Shown: positions 8,830 through 14,633 of the stretch, piece after piece
Position numbering within the stretch: the first letter of the stretch is position 1
Layout of the letters: each line of letters opens with the position of its first letter
DNA from: Balneolaceae bacterium
GTDB taxonomy: Bacteria; Bacteroidota; Rhodothermia; Balneolales; Balneolaceae
DNA: 14,633 bases
Assembly (NCBI GenBank): GCA_021767245.1
Contig: JAASTO010000054.1
Location: forward strand, 1 to 14,633
Direction: 5' to 3'
Program-made: the position numbers and the translations under genes
Notes under the pieces: model-generated
The model's input: only the letters and a program-made list of their open reading frames with translations
Database searches by the model: none
What the model was told of the DNA's origin: nothing

Positions 8830-9108
8830 TCAGGATTTTGAAGTGATGTTACGAAGAGAATCCTTGAGCAGATCGTTAACTAAAGCAGAGTAAGAAGTAT
8901 CTTTTTGTTCGGCAAGATTACGAACTTTATCAACAAGCGGTTCTTCCAGGTAATAACTGGCGGTTACTTTATTTACCTTTTTTTCTTTCTGAACTGATTC
9001 TTCTACTTCTTCCTCTTCCTGATAAGAGGGAGTAATGAAATCGAAAGATGCGTGGGCACGTGTGCTGTATGAAAGCGGATTGTGCCCTAAGCTTTTCTTC
9101 TTACTCAT
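8830..9108 (-). CDS. Ribbon-helix-helix DNA-binding partner of ParA
   Basis: 92-aa protein with three visible parts. The basic N-terminus MSKKKSLGHNPLS resembles the short ParA-activating N-terminal peptides of ParB-type partners, which often carry lysines and an LGxG(L)-like stretch. A highly acidic, probably disordered linker spans residues 30-40 (QEEEEVEESV). The C-terminal domain has the pattern of a CopG-type RHH: strand NKVTASYYL (46-54), helix EEPLVDKVRNLAEQK (55-69), turn DTS, helix YSALVNDLLKDSL (73-85). Such proteins dimerise, bind short repeated sites and often repress their own operon while acting as centromere-binding adaptors for ParA. It starts 4 bases after parA ends. The repeat array upstream of parA is its likely target. 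An unrelated antitoxin role is less likely because no toxin is adjacent. Confidence 0.75.
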   Translation of the reverse strand: MSKKKSLGHNPLSYSTRAHASFDFITPSYQEEEEVEESVQKEKKVNKVTASYYLEEPLVDKVRNLAEQKDTSYSALVNDLLKDSLRNITSKS

Positions 9109-9112
9109 CGTT

Positions 9113-9871
9113 TTAGTGTCCGTTTTTAACTTCCTTAGCGAGTGCTAAATAATCTTCAGCTCCTGCACTGTTACCATCATACTCGAAAATGGTCTTGTGG
9201 TGACTTGGAGCCTCTGCCAACGATACATTATCTCTTATGATCGTTTTAAATACTTTTGGTCCAAAATAATCTTTGATATGTCCAACTACCTCTTTATTCA
9301 GGTTCTTGCGGCTGTCATACAGGGTACAAATAATTCCGCCCACTTCAAGATGATTATTCAACCTTTGTTGAACCACTTTAACAAGATCTAACAGCTTTGA
9401 CAAGCCGTGTAATGCCAAGTACTCTGACTGTAATACAATGAAAATATCCTCAACGGCTGTGAAAGCATTTAGCGTCAACAACCCAAGGTTTGGCGGACAA
9501 TCGATCAAAACGTAATCGTAATTATAATTACGTTCAATGTCTTTGATCACGTTTTTAAGCAACCCTTCACGAGCCGGTTCACTAGCCAATTCCAACTCTG
9601 CCCCGGACAACTCCAGAGATGAGGGTAAGAAGTCGAAACCATTGTGCTCCACTAATATATCCTTAACACTTGCGACACCTTTTAAGGCATGATAGATCGT
9701 TTTATCCAAACGATGTGAATGCGTTCTCAGTGAATATGTAAGATTTGCCTGGGGATCAAGATCAATGAGTAAAACTTTTTTCCCGAGTTTAGCTAAACCC
9801 GCTCCCAAATTGATCGTTGTGGTTGTTTTACCAACTCCACCCTTCTGATTTGTCAGTGCTATTGTCTTCAT
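9113..9871 (-). CDS. parA: ParA/Soj-family partition ATPase
   Basis: 252-aa Walker-type ATPase with no N-terminal helix-turn-helix extension, so it is of the small type. The deviant Walker A is KGGVGKTTT (residues 10-18) with signature lysines K10 and K15. Switch I is LLIDLDPQANLT (34-45, with D37 and D39). Walker B is VLIDCPPNLGLL (121-132). The C-terminal block IIRDNVSLAEAPSHHKTIFEY matches the Soj region holding the arginine for non-specific DNA binding. ParA dimers bind the nucleoid with ATP and are released by a partner, moving DNA or protein cargo. Its partner is probably the RHH protein 4 bases downstream rather than ParB, which is not in the window. It is the first gene of a minus-strand run ending in recD. 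No strong Shine-Dalgarno site precedes the ATG. Confidence 0.93.
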   Translation of the reverse strand: MKTIALTNQKGGVGKTTTTINLGAGLAKLGKKVLLIDLDPQANLTYSLRTHSHRLDKTIYHALKGVASVKDILVEHNGFDFLPSSLELSGAELELASEPAREGLLKNVIKDIERNYNYDYVLIDCPPNLGLLTLNAFTAVEDIFIVLQSEYLALHGLSKLLDLVKVVQQRLNNHLEVGGIICTLYDSRKNLNKEVVGHIKDYFGPKVFKTIIRDNVSLAEAPSHHKTIFEYDGNSAGAEDYLALAKEVKNGH

Positions 9872-9916
9872 AATTTTCTTTAGCCGTGATATTTCTTTTT
9901 ACATAGAGAGTAAAAA

Positions 9917-9979
9917 TAGAACGCTTTGTTACAATAATATATGTTCTAATAATAATCTAATAGAACATATTAATTCTAA
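9917..9979. promoter_or_regulatory. Array of TAGAA/TTCTA half-sites, candidate RHH operator or centromere
   Basis: Half-sites occur at TAGAAC 9917-9922, GTTCTA 9943-9948, TAGAAC 9961-9966 and TTCTAA 9974-9979, with a degenerate ATCTAA at 9955-9960. Two of them form a perfect 10-bp inverted repeat, ATATGTTCTA (9939-9948) and TAGAACATAT (9961-9970), with a 12-base spacer. It lies 46-108 bases before the parA start, in the divergent parA-thioesterase intergenic region where promoters for both must lie. RHH segregation proteins are known to bind such short repeats. Assignment to this RHH protein is inference. Confidence 0.55.
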
Positions 9980-9987
9980 CATTCTCA

Positions 9988-10004
9988 AATCAAATTATTT
10001 GATT
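9988..10004. repeat. 17-bp perfect palindrome before the thioesterase gene
   Basis: AATCAAAT (9988-9995) and ATTTGATT (9997-10004) flank one central T. It follows the half-site array and ends 48 bases before the thioesterase ATG, so it could be an operator for the + strand operon. A second small palindrome, TGATTAAATCA (10000-10010), overlaps its right arm. No regulator can be named. Confidence 0.45.
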
Positions 10005-10052
10005 AAATCATTATCTCTTATCTTTAAGGTACTAATAATCAATAAGGATAAA

Positions 10053-10427
10053 ATGAGATTTTTTAGCAGAAAACTAATAAAACCTGAAGATCTGAATGCA
10101 CATGGTACGTTATTCGGTGGAACGGTTATTTCCTGGATCGATGAGGAAGCCGCTATCTATGTTCTTTGTCAGTTGGGCAAAGGCAATATTGTTACCAAGT
10201 ATATGTCTGAAATCAATTTTGTGAACTCAGCCAAACTTGGTGAAGTGATCGAGATCGGAATGGAAACTGTAAAATTTGGCCGAACTTCAATTACCGTTAA
10301 GTGTTTGGTACGCAATAAATTCACTAAAGAACATATCATTACAATTGATAAGATCGTATTTGTTCATCTGGATGAATTTGGAAAGCCTACCCCGCACAAT
10401 ATTGTCGAACCCGTAAACGAGGAATAA
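10053..10427 (+). CDS. Acyl-CoA thioesterase, hotdog fold (YciA/BACH-like)
   Basis: 124-aa single hotdog domain that should hydrolyse acyl-CoA to free acid and CoA in the cytosol. The family signature DLNAHGTLFGGTVISWIDEEAA spans residues 13-34 and is split as H17-G-T-L-F-G-G and W28-I-D30, with D30 at the usual catalytic acid position. The second block is the central strand FVNSAKLGEVIEIGMETVKFGRTS. The ATG at 10053 was chosen over an in-frame TTG at 9999. It has AAGGA (10044-10048) just upstream and starts at the family's usual RLxxPEDLN N-terminus, whereas the 18 extra residues have no family match and would run through the palindrome. It is the first gene of a + strand operon and ends 1 base before the Hpt gene. 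The acyl chain preference is not evident. Confidence 0.88.
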   Translation: MRFFSRKLIKPEDLNAHGTLFGGTVISWIDEEAAIYVLCQLGKGNIVTKYMSEINFVNSAKLGEVIEIGMETVKFGRTSITVKCLVRNKFTKEHIITIDKIVFVHLDEFGKPTPHNIVEPVNEE

Positions 10428-10428
10428 A

Positions 10429-10779
10429 TTGCCCAATAGAAAAACTTTGATCGATTTTAGCAGCCTCTCTGAAATGCTTTACGGTGAAGAAAAATACATC
10501 AGTGAGTTTTCCGAGGCAGCCATAGATTCCTTTACAGAGTTCAATAACAATTATAAGAAATTCCTGCTAATCAGAGATGAAACCAGCTTCAGAAAAGCCG
10601 GTCATAAGATCAAGCCGGTAGCTCAAATGTTAGGATTAGATCAAATCGTGGATGAATATGAGCATGCAAAAACTCTGCTATGGGACGAAAAACCTGATGA
10701 AGATCTTGAAGAGTCAGTCAGCAAGATTGATTCCATATGTACTAAAGTGATCACAGAATTAGAATTACGCATCAAATAG
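10429..10779 (+). CDS. Orphan Hpt (histidine phosphotransfer) domain protein
   Basis: 116 aa, all-helical in appearance, with the Hpt core: an N-terminal helix pair DFSSLSEMLYGEEKYISEF, then RKAGHKIKPVAQMLGL with the presumed phospho-accepting H59, and a following DEYEHAKTLL helix. Hpt proteins carry phosphate between a hybrid kinase and a response regulator in multistep phosphorelays. No kinase or regulator lies nearby, so the partners are unknown. The start is TTG at 10429: GAGGA (10419-10423) sits 5 bases upstream, and the first ATG (10474) would cut into the conserved first helix. It begins 1 base after the thioesterase stop and ends 10 bases before galE, so the three are probably cotranscribed. 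No signal peptide or membrane segment is seen. Confidence 0.82.
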   Translation: MPNRKTLIDFSSLSEMLYGEEKYISEFSEAAIDSFTEFNNNYKKFLLIRDETSFRKAGHKIKPVAQMLGLDQIVDEYEHAKTLLWDEKPDEDLEESVSKIDSICTKVITELELRIK

Positions 10780-10789
10780 ATCAATAATC

Positions 10790-11800
10790 ATGAAAGTATT
10801 TGTAACGGGTGGAGCGGGATATATTGGAAGTCATACAGTGCTTGAACTACTAACGGCCGGTCATGATGTGATCGTCATCGACAATTTATCTAATAGCAGC
10901 TACGAAGCCATCAAAAGAGTGGAACGTATTACGAGTAAGGAAGTTACTTTCTACGAGGAAGATCTGCTGAATAAACAGGCCGTTCAAAACATCTTTAAAG
11001 AACATGAGATCGATTCGGTCATACATTTTGCCGGGTATAAGGCGGTGGGCGAATCTGTGGCAAAGCCGTTGATGTATTATAATAATAACATCACTAGTAC
11101 ACTTATCTTGTGTGAGGTCATGAAAGAATTTGGAGTTCATAACATGGTTTTCTCATCTTCCGCAACTGTTTACGGGGATCCTGAAACGGTTCCGATCACT
11201 GAAGACTTTCCCCTCTCGGCCACAAACCCCTACGGTCGCACCAAGCTGTTTATTGAATATATTCTAAAAGACCTCCATGTCTCAGACTCATCCTGGAATA
11301 TTTCACTTCTAAGGTATTTTAACCCGGTTGGAGCTCACGAAAGTGGCCTGATTGGTGAAGATCCAAATGATATCCCAAATAACCTCATGCCCTACATCTC
11401 TCAAGTTGCCGTTGGCAAACTCGAAAAACTATCAGTCTTCGGCGGTGACTACCCTACTGCCGACGGAACAGGTATCAGAGACTACATTCATGTGGTTGAT
11501 TTGGCTTTAGGTCATTTAAAAGCACTTGAAAAGTTAGAATCCAATCCCGGCCTGATCGTTCACAATCTTGGTACCGGCAAGGGTTCAAGTGTATTAGATA
11601 TGGTCAAAGCTTTTGAAAACGCATCAGGTAAAAAGGTACCATATGAAATTACGGACAGGCGACCCGGCGATATAGCTGAGTGCTATGCCGATCCTACTAA
11701 AGCCGAAAAAGAACTAAATTGGAAAGCGGAGCGAAATATTACTCAAATGTGTGAGGATACCTGGCGATGGCAATCACAAAACCCTAATGGTTATAAGTGA
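10790..11800 (+). CDS. galE: UDP-glucose 4-epimerase GalE
   Basis: 336-aa extended short-chain dehydrogenase, matching the usual length of about 338. It interconverts UDP-glucose and UDP-galactose with bound NAD for galactose use and for polysaccharide or lipopolysaccharide precursors. Residues seen: NAD-binding GGAGYIGSH (7-15), DNLSNSS (31-37), catalytic S124 in FSSSATVYGD, and Y148/K152 in NPYGRTK, almost exactly the E. coli positions 124, 149 and 153. Further blocks are LRYFNPVGAHESGLIGEDP, GTGIRDYIHVVDLA and the C-terminal RRPGDIAECYADP, all typical of GalE rather than of a dTDP-glucose dehydratase. It is the last gene of the thioesterase-Hpt-galE run. Its final 10 bases overlap the end of a convergent gene, so no terminator directly follows it. 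Confidence 0.96.
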   Translation: MKVFVTGGAGYIGSHTVLELLTAGHDVIVIDNLSNSSYEAIKRVERITSKEVTFYEEDLLNKQAVQNIFKEHEIDSVIHFAGYKAVGESVAKPLMYYNNNITSTLILCEVMKEFGVHNMVFSSSATVYGDPETVPITEDFPLSATNPYGRTKLFIEYILKDLHVSDSSWNISLLRYFNPVGAHESGLIGEDPNDIPNNLMPYISQVAVGKLEKLSVFGGDYPTADGTGIRDYIHVVDLALGHLKALEKLESNPGLIVHNLGTGKGSSVLDMVKAFENASGKKVPYEITDRRPGDIAECYADPTKAEKELNWKAERNITQMCEDTWRWQSQNPNGYK

Positions 11801-12405
11801 TCTTTTTCCCCATCCATCTCAACAACCCAAATACCGCGTAACTCCCCGACCCCATAACCTGTAGCCTGATCGTTGGGGTACAGTTCATTGATCCTAGCTA
11901 AAGTTTCTTCACTGATCTGATCGTTTTCGCTGCCATGGCATTGCATGCACATTTGATTGGTGATGATCGGATAGTAGCCGATCACTTTATCATCCATCAC
12001 ACGGATCTCAGGACTCACTTGTTCACCTGCGCTTAGTTTTTCCTTTGCAGACGCAATGTAGGTCAGCTCATTCTCATTAGCGGTATTGGCTTGATTTCTC
12101 GGTTTGTCCGTGACCCTGGTTATATGAGCTTTCAGTGCCGTCGCCATACTATCAGTAAGTGGATAAGCCTGAATATTACAGAATTCAAGCGCATTGATCG
12201 GTCCACCTTCTTTGATCGCTTTCATTAGGTTTGAACCGAGTACTTTTTGGGTTTCACTGGACAGATCCTGACCTTTCTCCATATACTCTGTTCGCTCTGA
12301 TTCTGTAAGAGTTACTTTTTTAGTTTCTTTTTTATTCCCACACCCGACAAAGATCATAGCTGATAAAAGAAATATCGATGTCAGCAGTATTATAAAATTT
12401 CTCAT
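11791..12405 (-). CDS. DUF3365 (Tll0287-like) haem-binding lipoprotein
   Basis: 204 aa. The N-terminus has a hydrophobic segment NFIILLTSIFLLSAMIFV ending in VGC, so C22 is the probable lipidated cysteine after signal peptidase II cleavage; F at -3 is a slightly atypical lipobox. The mature domain fits DUF3365 with EFCNIQAYPLTDSM (C76), the VTDKPRNQANTANENE stretch (residues 98-113) and MCMQCH (152-157), a CxxCH c-type haem motif. Family members are periplasmic or membrane-anchored haem proteins thought to act as redox or gas sensors, and no enzymatic role is established. AGGAG lies 7 bases before the ATG. It is convergent with galE and overlaps its end by 10 bases. It lies after acs but is separated from it by a hairpin, so it is probably a separate unit. 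Confidence 0.85.
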   Translation of the reverse strand: MRNFIILLTSIFLLSAMIFVGCGNKKETKKVTLTESERTEYMEKGQDLSSETQKVLGSNLMKAIKEGGPINALEFCNIQAYPLTDSMATALKAHITRVTDKPRNQANTANENELTYIASAKEKLSAGEQVSPEIRVMDDKVIGYYPIITNQMCMQCHGSENDQISEETLARINELYPNDQATGYGVGELRGIWVVEMDGEKDHL

Positions 12406-12480
12406 ATGTACACTCCTATTTAAGTTTGATTAAAAGAAACAGGATTAATGATCAAACACAACATATCATAATAAGTTAAC

Positions 12481-12509
12481 CCCCGGCAGTTTTCTACCGA
12501 GGGCTTTTT
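12481..12509 (+). terminator. Hairpin terminator between acs and the DUF3365 gene
   Basis: Stem CCC-CGG-C-AG (12481-12489) pairs with CT-A-CCG-A-GGG (12494-12503), with one mismatch and one bulge, a TTTT loop, then CTTTTT on the + strand. It lies 28 bases past the acs stop and probably ends acs transcripts too, but the minus-strand side is followed by TTAACTTATTA, a poor T-tract. On the + strand it is the first terminator after galE. The rest of the 132-base gap (12406-12537) shows only the ribosome site of the DUF3365 gene. Confidence 0.7.
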
Positions 12510-12537
12510 CTATGGTGTTTGAAAGCTTAGTTTAATA

Positions 12538-14448
12538 TCACTGTATGCGACCTTCAATGATATTTTCAACCACCTCAGGGTCTTGTAGCGTAGACACGTC
12601 ACCGAGATCATCCGTTTCGTTGGAAGCGATCTTTCTGAGGATCCGCCTCATGATCTTACCGGAACGTGTTTTTGGTAAGCCATCACAAAACTGAATTTTG
12701 TCGAGCTTTGCAATAGGTCCAATGTGTTCAGAAAGTATCTGATTGATCTCCTTTCTAAGATTATCCTGCACACGAGATTCTCCGGTTTCCTTCAGCGTGA
12801 TGAAACCATACAACGCATTACCCTTGATCTCATGAGGAAACCCAACGATAGCAGATTCAGCCACAGCCGGATGCTCATTTATAGAATCCTCAATTGGGGC
12901 CGTACCCAGATTATGCCCGGATACGATCACAACATCATCTACCCTGCCGGTAATTCTGTAGTAACCGGTGGCATCCCTTCTGGCTCCATCTCCGGTGAAA
13001 TACATGTTGTCGTAAGCCGAAAAGTAGGTATTCTTGAACCGTTCATGATTGCCCCAGATCGTGCGTGCTATACCGGGCCATGGATATTTGATACACAACA
13101 TTCCTTCAACCTGATTACCTTTGATCTCCTGGGCATTTTCATCCATCAGAGCCGGTTGTACACCGGGTAGCGGCATTGTGGCGAAAGTAGGTATGGTTGG
13201 GGTTACATAAGGTATTGGAGATATCATGATACCACCCGTTTCCGTTTGCCACCAGGTATCCACAACGGGACTATTTTTATTCCCAACATTATCATTATAC
13301 CAGTGCCAGGCTTCCTCATTGATCGGTTCACCCACTGTCCCCAATACTTTCAGAGATGACAGGTCGTGTTTTTCAAGGTAAGACAGATTTTCTTTAGCCA
13401 GGGCCCGAATGGCGGTCGGTGCTGTATAAAATTGATTTACCTTATGCTTTTCAACGATTTCCCAAAACCTGCTAAAATCCGGATAACTTGGTACTCCTTC
13501 GAACATAACAGATGTAGCCCCATTTAGTAACGGACCATATACGATATAACTATGCCCGGTGATCCAACCAATATCAGCCGTGCACCAATATACATCCTCG
13601 TTTTTGTATTGGAAAACATTCTTAAAGGTGTATGCCGTGTAAACCATATAACCGGCCGAGGTGTGTACCATACCCTTTGGCTTTCCTGTTGATCCGGATG
13701 TGTATAAAATAAATAAGGGATCTTCAGCTTCCATGATCTCAATATCACACTCATCAGAAGCTTCATCCAATAAAGGCTGCAGCCATTTATCACGACCATC
13801 CACCATTTCAATATCTGATTTAATGCGTTTTGCGACCAAGACACTTGCAACATCTGGACACTGTTTCAATGCTTCATCTACAATACCTTTCAGATCAATA
13901 GTTTTTTGTCCCCTGTAAGAACCATCGGATGTGATCACAATTTTTGCATCACAATCCTTTATTCTGGTAGCCAGTGCTTTAGACGAAAAACCGGCAAAGA
14001 CCACTGAGTGTATAGCTCCAATCCTTGCACAAGCAAGCATGGAAACGGCCAGCTCAGGGATCATGGGTAAGTAAATACATACCCGGTCCCCCTTACCTAT
14101 TCCCTCAGCCTTCAGAACATTGGCAAACTTGTTTACGCGTTTATGCAGATCTGAATAGGAAATATGTTCAGCTTCCTCATTCGGATCGTTAGGCTCAAAT
14201 AATATAGCTGTCTTCTCACCTTTGGTAAGCAGGTGTCTGTCTATGCAATTTTCTGTAATATTGAGTTTTGCACCTTCAAACCACTTGATCTCTGGTTTAT
14301 TAAAATCCCATTCCAGGATATTATCCCAGCCTTTTCGCCATGTAAAATGTTCTTCAGCGATCTCCGACCAAAACAATTCAGGCTCTCTAACTGAATGCCT
14401 ATACACTTTAAAATATTCTTCTAAACTTTTGATATGGTAGTTACTCAT
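12538..14448 (-). CDS. acs: Acetyl-CoA synthetase (AMP-forming)
   Basis: 636 aa, near the usual length of about 650. It makes acetyl-CoA from acetate, ATP and CoA through acetyl-AMP in the cytosol, allowing growth on acetate. Motifs: N-terminal Acs block EEYFKVYRHSVREPELFWSE (split here as residues 10-29), ATP loop YTSGSTGKPKG (249-259), WCTADIGWITGHSY (288-301), and WWQTETGG (399-406), whose W400 matches the tryptophan that restricts the pocket to acetate. The C-terminal hinge is FTGDGARRDATGYYRITGRVDD, and GLPKTRSGK ends at K598, the catalytic lysine that is often controlled by acetylation. The specificity tryptophan argues against propionyl-CoA or acetoacetyl-CoA synthetase. AGGTG precedes the ATG by a few bases. 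It is monocistronic, with a hairpin after it and a palindromic site in its leader. Confidence 0.96.
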   Translation of the reverse strand: MSNYHIKSLEEYFKVYRHSVREPELFWSEIAEEHFTWRKGWDNILEWDFNKPEIKWFEGAKLNITENCIDRHLLTKGEKTAILFEPNDPNEEAEHISYSDLHKRVNKFANVLKAEGIGKGDRVCIYLPMIPELAVSMLACARIGAIHSVVFAGFSSKALATRIKDCDAKIVITSDGSYRGQKTIDLKGIVDEALKQCPDVASVLVAKRIKSDIEMVDGRDKWLQPLLDEASDECDIEIMEAEDPLFILYTSGSTGKPKGMVHTSAGYMVYTAYTFKNVFQYKNEDVYWCTADIGWITGHSYIVYGPLLNGATSVMFEGVPSYPDFSRFWEIVEKHKVNQFYTAPTAIRALAKENLSYLEKHDLSSLKVLGTVGEPINEEAWHWYNDNVGNKNSPVVDTWWQTETGGIMISPIPYVTPTIPTFATMPLPGVQPALMDENAQEIKGNQVEGMLCIKYPWPGIARTIWGNHERFKNTYFSAYDNMYFTGDGARRDATGYYRITGRVDDVVIVSGHNLGTAPIEDSINEHPAVAESAIVGFPHEIKGNALYGFITLKETGESRVQDNLRKEINQILSEHIGPIAKLDKIQFCDGLPKTRSGKIMRRILRKIASNETDDLGDVSTLQDPEVVENIIEGRIQ

Positions 14449-14545
14449 AACACCTGCTTAATTTTCGATTTCATTTACTTACAAACACTAAAATAATAAT
14501 AAATGAAACTGATGCTATAAATAACTCATCACTTGAGGGAGATAA

Positions 14546-14568
14546 AAATATCTGACAGATAGATATTT
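14546..14568. promoter_or_regulatory. Nested palindromes upstream of acs, candidate operator
   Basis: AAATATCT (14546-14553) and AGATATTT (14561-14568) form a perfect 8-bp inverted repeat with a 7-base spacer. Inside it ATCTGACAGAT (14550-14560) is a second palindrome with 5-bp arms. It lies about 100 bases before the acs ATG and just beyond the tRNA terminator, where the acs promoter should be. A role in acs control is inference, and no clear -10/-35 pair was identified in the leader 14449-14545. Confidence 0.45.
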
Positions 14569-14572
14569 GTGC

Positions 14573-14611
14573 AAAAAAACAACAAAGCCCTGCAGTTATC
14601 TGCAAGGCTTT
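14573..14611 (-). terminator. Rho-independent terminator of the tRNA gene
   Basis: On the minus strand AAAGCCTTGCAG (14611-14600) pairs with CTGCAGGGCTTT (14595-14584) over 12 bp with one G-U pair and an ATAA loop. GTTG and seven T residues (14579-14573) follow. It starts 2 bases after the tRNA 3' end, so this tRNA is the last gene of its transcript. Confidence 0.92.
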
Positions 14612-14613
14612 AG

Positions 14614-14633
14614 TACCAAAGGTGGGACTCGAA
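14614..14633 (-). tRNA. tRNA gene, 3' end only (identity unknown)
   Basis: The minus strand reads TTCGAGT (T-loop, positions 54-60), CCCAC (T-stem 3' arm), CTTTGGT (acceptor 3' arm) and A (discriminator 73). This is the standard end of a tRNA. The next bases are CTA, so CCA is not encoded and must be added after transcription. The 5' acceptor arm should be close to ACCAAAG. The anticodon lies beyond the window, so the amino acid cannot be named. Confidence 0.85.

Noticed and set aside
8830..9108. RHH protein as an antitoxin of a toxin-antitoxin pair
   Set aside because: No small toxin gene is adjacent. The immediate neighbour is ParA, which fits a segregation partner better.
9999..10052. TTG-initiated 18-residue N-terminal extension of the thioesterase
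   Set aside because: The extra residues do not fit the family's N-terminus, overlap a palindrome, and lack a ribosome site. The ATG at 10053 has AAGGA upstream and matches the usual start.
12724..13170. 148-codon + strand ORF opposite acs
   Set aside because: It lies wholly antisense to the well-conserved acs coding region, and its translation shows no recognisable domain. It is a shadow of acs codon use.
13524..13853. 109-codon minus-strand ORF in another frame of acs
   Set aside because: It is in the same strand but a different frame from the intact acs gene. The acs frame carries all motifs without interruption, so this is not a frameshift remnant.

Overview
The window is chromosomal-looking DNA of moderate to low GC, densely packed with mostly housekeeping genes. 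The recBCD order (recC-recB-recD), DUF3365 haem lipoprotein, Bacteroidota-flavoured Hpt domain and frequent use of Shine-Dalgarno sites suggest a marine-type relative of Bacteroidota such as Balneolota/Rhodothermota. This assignment is inference from gene content, not from a marker gene.

Left edge (1-353): the last codons of an FKBP-type prolyl isomerase on the + strand, its terminator (89-129), then about 220 bases without an ORF. That gap holds a strong hairpin (232-258) and a second complete + strand terminator (291-327), which together suggest a small unannotated transcript.

Minus-strand block (354-9871), in transcription order: parA, a small ribbon-helix-helix (RHH) partner, recC, recB, recD. 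RecC, RecB and RecD overlap or abut, and the whole block has no gap over about 50 bases. RecBCD is the heterotrimeric helicase-nuclease for double-strand break repair. ParA plus an RHH protein is the layout of a DNA-segregation or cargo-positioning cassette. Finding it directly upstream of recBCD is the most unusual arrangement here.

Divergent control region (9872-10052): AT-rich, with a spaced array of TAGAA/TTCTA half-sites including a 10-bp perfect inverted repeat, and a separate 17-bp palindrome. The array is a good candidate for the operator or centromere bound by the RHH protein.

Plus-strand operon (10053-11800): an acyl-CoA thioesterase, an orphan Hpt phosphotransfer protein starting with TTG, and UDP-glucose 4-epimerase galE.

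Right part (minus strand): a haem-binding DUF3365 lipoprotein that overlaps the galE 3' end tail-to-tail, acetyl-CoA synthetase acs, a palindromic site in the acs leader, and at the edge the 3' end of a tRNA gene with its terminator. No CRISPR array, transposase, integrase or rRNA was seen.
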